Positions 1 to 6,333 of a DNA stretch of 16,544 nt are shown here, piece after piece. The translations under genes and the position numbers were made by a program. How positions within the stretch are numbered: position 1 is the stretch's first letter; each line of letters opens with the position of its first letter. Under the pieces are notes generated by a model that searched no databases, was not told where the DNA came from, and saw nothing but the letters and a program-made list of their open reading frames with translations. Source of the DNA: CAZUAQ01 sp964618455. GTDB lineage: Bacteria > Planctomycetota > Phycisphaerae > UBA1845 > PWPN01. The stretch lies in contig CAZUAQ010000085.1 in assembly GCA_964618455.1 (NCBI GenBank), forward strand, positions 1-16,544, given 5' to 3'.

Positions 1-238
1 GCCCGGTTGCGTACGTCACCGCACACAAGCTCCCCACGGCGGCCGAGGTTGAACGAACCTGTAAGCCCATAAATGGCTCAGGCCCGAACCCCCTGGCGGG
101 ATTAGTCGGAACCTTCCAACATCACCCATTTGAGCATCACGGCCGGGCCATTGTTGACCCGGTGTTTCCCGATCGCCCAACCTCCGATGTAACCTTGGGA
201 ATGAATGGGATAGAGACCGCAGATTGACCCAGGACGGG

Positions 239-357
239 CTTTACTTGCGGAAGCCTCCCTCGAACCGGACAAGCACGTCTCCATGCATCCGGCTCTACGT
301 GCCTCCAAAGTGGCGGGTGATGAATCCCGCCCTCTTAGCCTGGCTGGTGAGGCCAGG
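239..357 (-). mobile_element. 3' relic of a group II intron (domain V and flanking hairpins)
   Basis: Read on the minus strand, positions 295 to 262 form a 34-nt group II intron domain V. It starts GAGCCGGA and ends TCCGGTTC, which pair together, and has an inner stem GCATG/CGTGC closed by a GAGA tetraloop and a two-base TG bulge. The catalytic AGC triad is present near the 5' side. Just upstream on the same strand lie two perfect hairpins, with arms at 352-357/339-344 and 326-331/312-317, which fit a reduced domain IV. Downstream, GGCTT and AAGCC could pair as a short domain VI, but the 3' splice site is not clear. No reverse transcriptase or maturase coding remains between here and the toxin-antitoxin promoter, so this is a 5'-truncated remnant. 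The domain V match is strong; the element's limits are guesses. Confidence 0.75.
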
Positions 358-615
358 TTTACCGAGCGATGGAGTTCGCATTGATGATGCCGTGTGACAC
401 GCGTTCGCGTCCTTGACGGCAGTAGAACGGTGTTCTACAGGCCGACCATAGCACAGCCTGAAACCTTAGTCATGGTTTTTGTTGCGTTGTCAGGGCTTTT
501 TCTGAAAGCCAAAACGCGAATACCAGATATCCATAAATCGCTCATGGATAACGACTTAAGGGAATTCAACTTCGTCCTGTCAGTAACCAGGACCAAGCCG
601 TTCGGCGACCGGGAC
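358..615. other. Gene-free stretch between intron relic and abiE promoter
   Basis: I see no convincing gene here. Short open frames exist on both strands (394-621 plus, 435-653 minus), but neither has a good ribosome binding site or a recognisable motif, and they overlap each other. The stretch is richer in A+T than its surroundings, as expected for non-coding DNA upstream of a promoter. Confidence 0.5.
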
Positions 616-661
616 GTGTAAATGTGTTGACAGATAGGCGTATTTGCCGACACTATTACAC
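616..661 (+). promoter_or_regulatory. abiE promoter framed by an inverted repeat (probable AbiEi operator)
   Basis: A consensus -35 box TTGACA lies at 627-632 with a plausible -10 CACTAT at 651-656 (18-bp spacer). Two 12-bp arms, GTGTAAATGTGT at 616-627 and ACACTATTACAC at 650-661, are inverted repeats matching at 10 of 12 positions. They overlap the -35 and -10 boxes. The right arm abuts the ATG at 662, and no Shine-Dalgarno sequence is visible, so the antitoxin message may be leaderless or nearly so. AbiEi antitoxins are known to repress their own operons by binding inverted repeats in the promoter; applying that here is inference. Confidence 0.6.
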
Positions 662-1264
662 ATGGCCGCCACCGACCGGGACAAGGTGCTGAACATCATT
701 CGCCAGGCGGGGATGGTTCGCCTGCGTGACCTTCGAGAGCGGGGACTGCATCCGGAACACCTGCGTCGCCTGATGGCCGAGGGGCAGGTTGTCCGGGTTG
801 CCCGGGGCGTCTATGTGCCCGCAGATGCCGAGCCGACCGGCAATCACTCGCTGGCCCAGGCGGCCAAGCAGGTGCCCAAAGGCGTGATCTGCCTGCTGTC
901 GGCCCTGCGTTTCCACGATATCGGAACGCAAAGCCCATTCGAGGTCTGGATGGCCCTGGACCGGCGGGCGAGAAAACCGCAGGTCCAAAGGCCGCTGCTT
1001 CGCGTGGTCCGCTTCTCCGGAGCGGCCCTGACCGAAGGCATCGAGCAGCACGACATCGAGGGAGCAATGGTCGCGATCTACAATCCCGCCAAGACAGTGG
1101 CGGACTGCTTCAAGTACCGCAACAAGATCGGTCTGGATGTGGCCATAGAAGCACTGCGAGAAGGACTACGCGAACGCCGCTTCACCCGCGATGATCTTTG
1201 GCGGTACGCCAAGACCTGCCGCGTGACCACCGTGATTCGACCTTATTTGGAGGCCACTGCGTGA
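662..1264 (+). CDS. abiEi: Type IV toxin-antitoxin system antitoxin, AbiEi family
   Basis: A 200-residue protein with the AbiEi layout. An N-terminal winged helix (about residues 5-52) ends in the RGVYVP segment typical of these antitoxins. The C-terminal domain carries the conserved NPAKTVADCFKYRNKIG stretch (about 140-156) followed by an Ala/Glu/Arg-rich helix. In this family the N-terminal domain binds operator DNA and the C-terminal domain neutralises the partner nucleotidyltransferase without stable complex formation. The ATG at 662 is preferred over an in-frame TTG at 644, because the TTG lies inside the promoter. The stop overlaps the toxin start (GTGA), so the two are translationally coupled. 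Family assignment is confident; the biological role (phage defence or element maintenance) is inferred. Confidence 0.88.
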   Translation: MAATDRDKVLNIIRQAGMVRLRDLRERGLHPEHLRRLMAEGQVVRVARGVYVPADAEPTGNHSLAQAAKQVPKGVICLLSALRFHDIGTQSPFEVWMALDRRARKPQVQRPLLRVVRFSGAALTEGIEQHDIEGAMVAIYNPAKTVADCFKYRNKIGLDVAIEALREGLRERRFTRDDLWRYAKTCRVTTVIRPYLEATA

Positions 1265-2127
1265 CAAGTCATGGGGAGAGCCCGGCTGCCCATTCCACTC
1301 GTCAACGACTGCTCAACCGCAGCCGCGAAACGGGAGAAAACTACAATCTGCTCCTGACGCGGTTCGGCATCGAACGGATGCTCTATCGATTGAGTTGCAG
1401 CGAACATGCGGACCAGTTCATTCTTAAGGGAGCCATGCTCTTTGCGGCTTGGACGGGCAAGGTGTATCGCCCGACGCGTGACCTCGATCTTCTTGGCTTT
1501 GGCGACGCCACTACCGAGCGGCTCGTGTCGGTGTTTCGCAGTTTGTGTGAAATGGCAGTCGAGGATGACGGCCTTCGATTCGACGCCGACACAGTGAGTT
1601 GCGAGCCAATCCGTGACGACCAGGAGTATGGCGGCATGCGAGTGAAGCTGCTGGGGTTTCTGGGCAGTGCACGCATCAGCCTGCAAATTGATGTCGGTTT
1701 CGGCGACGCCGTCACTCCCGAGGCGAAGCAGACTGAGTTCCCGACGCTGCTCGATCAGCCGGCACCGGTCGTTCGAGCGTATCCGGTCGAGACGGTTGTG
1801 GCTGAGAAGTTCGAGGCCATGGTATCGCTCGGGATGGGCAACAGCCGGATGAAAGACTTCTACGACACGTGGATTCTGCTTCGAGAGTTCGACCTGAACG
1901 AGGAGACGCTCGCCGAGGCCATCAGGGCCACGTTCGAGCGACGACGTACCGAGATACCGACGAGGCTGCCGGTGACGTTCACCCAAGAGTTCATTGCCGA
2001 TCCCGTGAAGCAGAGCCAATGGACGGGATTCCTCAATCGATCGGGCCTTTCGGCGGACCTGCCGTTCGCCGACGTTGTCGAGGTGATTCGACGCCGACTT
2101 GCACCGCTGATCGGCTTGGAACCGTGA
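1261..2127 (+). CDS. abiEii: Type IV toxin, AbiEii/AbiGii-family nucleotidyltransferase
   Basis: A 288-residue nucleotidyltransferase toxin, partner of the AbiEi antitoxin just upstream. Visible motifs are KGAMLF (residues 56-61), the catalytic TRDLDLLGFGD segment with D74 and D76, the AEKFEA motif (181-186), and RMKDFYD (196-202), all in the order expected for the AbiEii family. Relatives such as MenT3 inactivate tRNA by adding nucleotides to its 3' end, while AbiEii binds GTP; the substrate here is unknown. The GTG at 1261 is chosen because GGAGG sits at 1249-1253, seven bases upstream, and gives a 4-base overlap with the antitoxin stop; an ATG at 1198 would overlap the antitoxin by 67 bases. 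All key acidic residues are present, so it looks intact. Confidence 0.88.
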   Translation: MTSHGESPAAHSTRQRLLNRSRETGENYNLLLTRFGIERMLYRLSCSEHADQFILKGAMLFAAWTGKVYRPTRDLDLLGFGDATTERLVSVFRSLCEMAVEDDGLRFDADTVSCEPIRDDQEYGGMRVKLLGFLGSARISLQIDVGFGDAVTPEAKQTEFPTLLDQPAPVVRAYPVETVVAEKFEAMVSLGMGNSRMKDFYDTWILLREFDLNEETLAEAIRATFERRRTEIPTRLPVTFTQEFIADPVKQSQWTGFLNRSGLSADLPFADVVEVIRRRLAPLIGLEP

Positions 2128-2170
2128 CCTCAATACCAAGATACAGATCCCGGTTTCTGGTGCCTCAAGC

Positions 2171-2192
2171 AAATGTGGTAATTACCACATTT
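2171..2192. promoter_or_regulatory. Perfect 22-bp palindrome, operator-like
   Basis: The arm AAATGTGGTAA at 2171-2181 is followed directly by its exact reverse complement at 2182-2192. The AT-rich centre and lack of a T-run argue against a Rho-independent terminator and suggest a dimeric repressor site. It starts 44 bases after the AbiEii stop. No gene start lies close downstream. A possible weak promoter (TTGCAA at 2244-2249, TAAACT at 2266-2271) reads into the tRNA fragment. The half-site GTGGTA/TACCAC also occurs, inside out, in the promoter near 15660. Confidence 0.6.
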
Positions 2193-2319
2193 CGGCCCGA
2201 ATACTGTCGTAAGTCGTTTATTTACGTTCACGAATGCGAAGGCTTGCAAAAACGCAGAATCGTGGTAAACTTCTGAAAACACTGGCTTTGCAGCCAATCG
2301 GCTAGCCGTCCTCCGTTCC

Positions 2320-2361
2320 TTCCCAAGCTGGACGTCGTGGGTTCGAATCCCATCGCCCGCT
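2320..2361 (+). repeat. 3' half of tRNA-Gly(CCC), attachment-site direct repeat (left)
   Basis: The sequence runs from the anticodon loop (TTCCCAA, anticodon CCC) through the 3' anticodon stem GCTGG, a variable loop, a T arm (GTGGG, loop TTCGAAT, CCCAT), and the acceptor strand CGCCCGC with discriminator T. This closely resembles bacterial glyU. The 5' half is absent: the bases before the loop cannot pair with GCTGG, and no GCGGGCG acceptor strand lies upstream. No CCA is encoded. A matching copy lies at 16490-16531, and identity extends two bases past the tRNA end (2362-2363). Such 3' halves are the normal scar of integrase-mediated insertion into a tRNA gene. Confidence 0.88.
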
Positions 2362-2363
2362 AT

Positions 2364-2809
2364 CTTCTTTTATTTCAATCACTTACGATTGTCACAATCG
2401 ATTGTCATTTCCCGGGATCGGATCCTGAATCCGCATTCTTGGCCTCTAGAAGCCTGACGATGACGCTCAGCTTGTCAAATGAACCTTCACAGATGCACGC
2501 CCAGGGGCAATCGCCACTAGCTCTTGTGAATACTAATGTTACGTTTGCGCGCGGGGTCATTCGGGCACTCGTGGGTCACGAGTGGGTCAGTCGGTTTTAG
2601 GATTCGCATTCCGTACGGACACCGAGAGGATGGGAATCCCACCCCGCATGAAAAGTGGATATCGAGGCGTCGAGTGCACGAGCCCGAATATCATCCGGTT
2701 TGATTGGTGGCAGGAAACAGACGTTGTCCCGGAGACAGGGCTGGGCGCGGATTCCCCAAATGTGACCTCGGCATCACACGACGCCACGCGATCAAGTGCA
2801 GGTAATGGG
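2364..2809. other. Gene-free stretch with short repeats
   Basis: I see no convincing gene. The stretch holds GATTGT-C-ACAATC and a second CGATTGTCA next to it near 2388-2407, a perfect inverted repeat ACTCGTG/CACGAGT at 2567-2583, and paired GTGGGTCA motifs (annotated separately). Frames that are open here are continuations or shadows of the large minus-strand gene that ends at 2810. No clear terminator for that gene is visible. Confidence 0.45.
2571..2593. repeat. Paired GTGGGTCA motif, left copy
   Basis: GTGGGTCA occurs at 2571-2578 and again at 2582-2589, an 11-base phase, and the second is followed by GTCG. The same arrangement occurs near the right tRNA-Gly half at 16344-16366. The motif could be an integrase arm site. 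Alternatively, both copies could be the 3' end of a degraded minus-strand gene: read on the minus strand they encode TDPLVTH here and TDPLLTH at the right end. Confidence 0.4.
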
Positions 2810-5800
2810 TCAACCCGCGCAATTCGGTTCGGCCGGATTGTCCTCGCCGCTGTAGCAGCGCTGGAAGATGCCGAAGTCTGACTGATCGACGTCGTTGTCG
2901 CTGTCGAAGTCCCGGTTCGCACACTCCGTTGACCGGGATATGCCCGGCCCGGATGAGCACGACTCGAATTCAGCGAAGTCGTCGGTATCCACATCGCCGT
3001 CGCGGTCGTAGTCACCGGGGATCAACGGCGGACAGCCATCCGCGTCCACCGGCGAACTCGGGACGGTATCCGGGCACAGGTCGCATCCATCGGGCACACC
3101 ATCGCCGTCGTCATCCGGGTCGTTCTGATCGGGCACGCCGTTGCAGTTGCAGTCGAGCGCCCGCATGCCAACCGCTCCCGGGCCGTAGTTGCTGGCCCGA
3201 TCCCCGACGCTGTTGATGGCTGCCTTGATGAAGTAGTGGTACACCACGCCCGGATCGGCGGTGGTGTCATCGAGCGAGACGGCGCTTTGCCAACCGCTGA
3301 TCGAAACGGCGTTGGAAGAACTGCTCGTCGGAGAGCGGTACACGCGGTAATAGGACGCCCCGGATACAGTTGTCCAGCTGACAGCTACGCGATCGACATA
3401 TGTTCCGTTGCTCGCGCTGGCGGTCGGTCCGGCCAGCGACCTCCAGCCGCTGTCGCCGCCGATAGCGGCGGAGGCGTCGGTTCCCGCCGCGTTGCTGGCC
3501 GCCTTGATCCAATAGTAGTAGGTCGTGCCCGGTACGGCGGTCGTGTCATCCCTGGAGGCGATATCCAGAAGCCAGCTGGTGATCGCGCCGGCGTCCCTTG
3601 GGTTGCTGGATGTTCCACGATAGAGCTGGTACCAGAGCCCGGGCTCGCCTGCATCCCAGGTGACCCGAACATACTCGGTCGACTTGCCATCGGCAGCGCT
3701 GAGGTTCGACGGCAGAACCACGGTCCGCCATCCAAGAACACCAACACTGAAATCGGTCTCGCCGGTACCGTCCTCGGCGATGGCGGCCTTGACGAAATAG
3801 TAGTACTGCACGTTGGCGGCGCCGCTGAAGTCTTCGTAGTAACCCCCCTCGAACCAGCCGGTGATCGCCTCGGCTTGCGCTACATCGTCGGTCAAGCCGC
3901 GATAAATCATGTGATATCGATCGTATATGCCCTGGCTCCAGCTGACGAAGACGCGATCGGTCATCGTCCCGTCGCTGGCATAGACATTGCTGGGCGGGGA
4001 CAATCCTCGCCAGCCCAGATCGGACTCGCTCTTGAAACTTACGCACGTGTCCACGTCATCGCTGGCCGCGGCTACCCAGTAGTAATAAACGCGGCCAATG
4101 GTGGCATCGGTGTCGTCGTAGGAAGTCTCTGTCCTCCAGAGTCCGCGCGTCTCGGCGGTCTCCGGGTCATTGGTTGTGGAACGCCAGACTCGATATTGCG
4201 TGGCGCCTATCACGGGATCCCACGTGATCCGGCAATAGCCGAGGAACGTGCCGTCGCTGGCGCTGACATTGATGGGAGCGGGGATCGGGCGAGAGCCCGA
4301 CGCGTCATCGCTCAAGTCACTGGAGCGAGCGCCGCCGCTGTTGACCGCCGCTCTGATCCAGTAGTACGAATCCTCGCATGGGCCCGCGTTCAGATCGTCG
4401 AAACTGGTGACTGTGGTCCAGGGGCTGATCGCGACCGCGGAGCCCGGATTGGCCGTACTGTTGCGGTAGACACGATAGTGCGAGGCGCCTGGCGTGGTCA
4501 TCCAGGTAATCCGCACGAAATCGGCAAAGGTGCTCTGGCTCGCCTGCACGTTGGTCGGCGGGGAAAGCTTGCGGTAGCCGATGTCGCCCTCGCTGAACCA
4601 CGACGCGGCCTGTCCGGTGCTGCTGACGGCACTGCAGACCCAGTAGTACTTGAGGACGCCGGGGGACGCCCCCGATGAGCTGTCGAGATAGGACAACGAG
4701 GTCTGCCAAGGGGAGATCGGAATGGCGAACGCAGGATTATCGACATCATTGCGATAGACGCGGTAATGCGTGGCCGAGGGGGCCGGTAGACGCGGTACTG
4801 GGTGGCACCGCTCACGGCTGACCAGGTCACCTGGATCTGTTCGCCGGTTCCATCGGTGGCCGACACGTTGGCCGGTGTGGCGATGCAATCGTTGTAGGTC
4901 AGCGTCCCCATCCGAACCGTCGTTTCGTGGCTGTTCCAGGTCACCTGATGCCCGTCAGCCACGGTATCTTCCACTTCCAGCGTCCAGGTGCCGGCCGGGC
5001 TCTCGCCCCACAGGGCGTTCGTGCAGAATCGCCAGGTGATGGGATCGCGTGGGTTATCCAGGGTTATGTTCCGTGGATTGATCAGGCGGGTCCGATATCC
5101 GCTGGGCGCTATGAGATTGACCTTGAGGGTGTAAGGATTGAACACCTCAAAATCGAGTGTCACCAGCACTTCTTCCATGGGCTGCGAGGCGGACAGGTTG
5201 AACTGCACGGTGTGGGAGCCGGCGTCCGCCAGCGTCTGATTGACCGCGATTGTGCCCGTGCTCTGCGTGACCAGCGGGGTGACGCCGTTGTATATCAACG
5301 CCTGCTCCGTGAGGTCATCCGCGTCGATCAGCCCGAAGCCGTAGCGCTGATTGAAGTGGAAGCCGGCCGCGTTCGTCCGCCACCCGCCGTCGCTCTCGGG
5401 AGTAGAGTCATCGGAATCCACGATATCGCTCGTTCGGGCCAGCAGGTGCTTGGCGAACCGAGTATCGAGTGCAGGCTGGACCTGCTTGGCCAGGGCCAAC
5501 ACACCTGCCACCAGCGGAGACGCCGACGAGGTGCCGCCAAACATGCTGGTGTAGTTCGGATCGGGGAAGTCATCCAGTGAGCCGTTATAGCCATTGGTCT
5601 CCGTGGTGCGGTCGGTTGTGGTGATACCGAGAAGTTCGAACGAATCCGATGGGGCGGTGACAAAGACACAGGCCCCGAACTCTGAGTAGTTCGAATACTG
5701 TCCGTCACTGCCCAAGGCGGAGACCGTGATCGCGCCCGGCTCGTTCTGGAGATCCTTCAAGTTGCAGTCGTACGATCGGTTGCCCGCCGACCAGCAGTGG

Positions 5801-6105
5801 ATAGTCCCTGCCGCGGTCGAGATCGCCAGCGCGTCCGCCTCCACATCGGTAATCTCGTAGCCGGCCTTCAGGAGCTTGTCGCGAATCGTGTTGTATGCAG
5901 CCGGCTTGATCAGTCGTCCATCCAGCGCCAGATCGACATCGAGAGACCCGATGTGCCCCTCACCCGGGAACACGAGTTCAGGTACCCAGCCTCCGACAAT
6001 GGCAATCGCCCTCAGGTCGCCCGCAAGGACCGTCAACACATCAACCAAGACGGATCGACTTGCCTGGACCCGACTATCTTCAAAATGCGGTGTGTCACCC
6101 ATCAT
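2810..6105 (-). pseudogene. Chimeric, frameshifted gene: nucleotidyltransferase fragment, S8 peptidase half, P-domain, FN3 repeats, dockerin-like tail
   Basis: Reading from 6105 down, residues 1-83 match the N-terminus of the nucleotidyltransferase encoded at 13633-14463. From about residue 84 the frame becomes the C-terminal half of a kexin-like S8 peptidase, with the oxyanion Asn in SAGN (106-109) and the catalytic Ser193 in GGTSSASP; the Asp and His regions and any signal peptide are missing. A proprotein-convertase P-domain follows (about 285-395), then an FN3-like unit that loses frame at residue 441 (near 4783). The next frame continues with the rest of six FN3-like units, each with a YRVYR-type strand, then a short Asp-rich NGVPD/GDGVPDGCD calcium-binding segment, then a dockerin-like pair (GDYDRDGDVDTDDF and RDFDSDNDVDQSDF), stopping at 2810. 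It was probably once a secreted subtilisin-type protease. It is now very unlikely to be an active or exported protease. Confidence 0.8.
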
Positions 6106-6117
6106 CGCCGCTCCTGC
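5857..6117 (-). repeat. Partial copy of the AbiEii-like nucleotidyltransferase gene (5' third plus its ribosome binding site)
   Basis: These 261 bases align without gaps to 14218-14478, at about 90% identity by eye. The match covers the start codon region, the GGAG ribosome binding site and codons down to LLKAGY, including GGWVPELVF and the catalytic GSLDVDLALD. It ends sharply at 5857, where peptidase sequence begins in the same frame. Upstream, a different open frame ending VAKALGIRMGEILK and stopping at 6122-6124 replaces the antitoxin found beside the intact copy. This is a relic of another toxin-antitoxin cassette, truncated by recombination. Confidence 0.85.
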
Positions 6118-6240
6118 TTACTCATTTCAGGATCTCGCCCATCCGGATGCCCAGCGCCTTGGCGACACACCTGCCGTAGGCCGGTTCGCCCCCTCGCGAC
6201 GACCTGCCGTTCGCCGATCCGCTGTTCTGGTGCGGGTCCC

Positions 6241-6293
6241 TTGACAGCTGGGTCTGCGGCCTTGTAGTATTACGAATACGTGTTTCGTAATAC
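6241..6293 (+). promoter_or_regulatory. Promoter with a perfect inverted repeat over the start point
   Basis: TTGACA at 6241-6246 and TAGTAT at 6265-6270 (18-bp spacer) form a good sigma-70-like promoter pointing at the secreted protein gene at 6334. The perfect arms GTATTACGAA (6267-6276) and TTCGTAATAC (6284-6293), separated by seven bases, overlap the -10 box and expected start point, so a bound repressor would block transcription. TTGACAG and TATTAC have the same 21-base separation here as in the abiE promoter at 627-659, hinting at a shared origin. Confidence 0.5.
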
Positions 6294-6333
6294 CATCAGC
6301 AGCAGGATGTCATCAGCCGAAGGAGGTCGGGAA

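Noticed and set aside
394..621. 75-codon open frame upstream of abiE
   Set aside because: There is no ribosome binding site or recognisable motif, and it runs into the promoter and operator region.
1243..2172. 309-codon open frame on the minus strand
   Set aside because: It mirrors the AbiEii gene, which has all catalytic motifs on the plus strand; the mirror frame shows no motif.
2278..2361. A complete tRNA-Gly gene
   Set aside because: A weak promoter lies upstream, but the 5' acceptor strand, D arm and 5' anticodon stem are missing; only the 3' half is tRNA-like.
3236..4678. 480-codon open frame on the plus strand
   Set aside because: It is antisense to the FN3/dockerin-like frame, has low-complexity Gly/Ala/Arg/Val composition and no ribosome binding site; the minus strand shows clear domain repeats.
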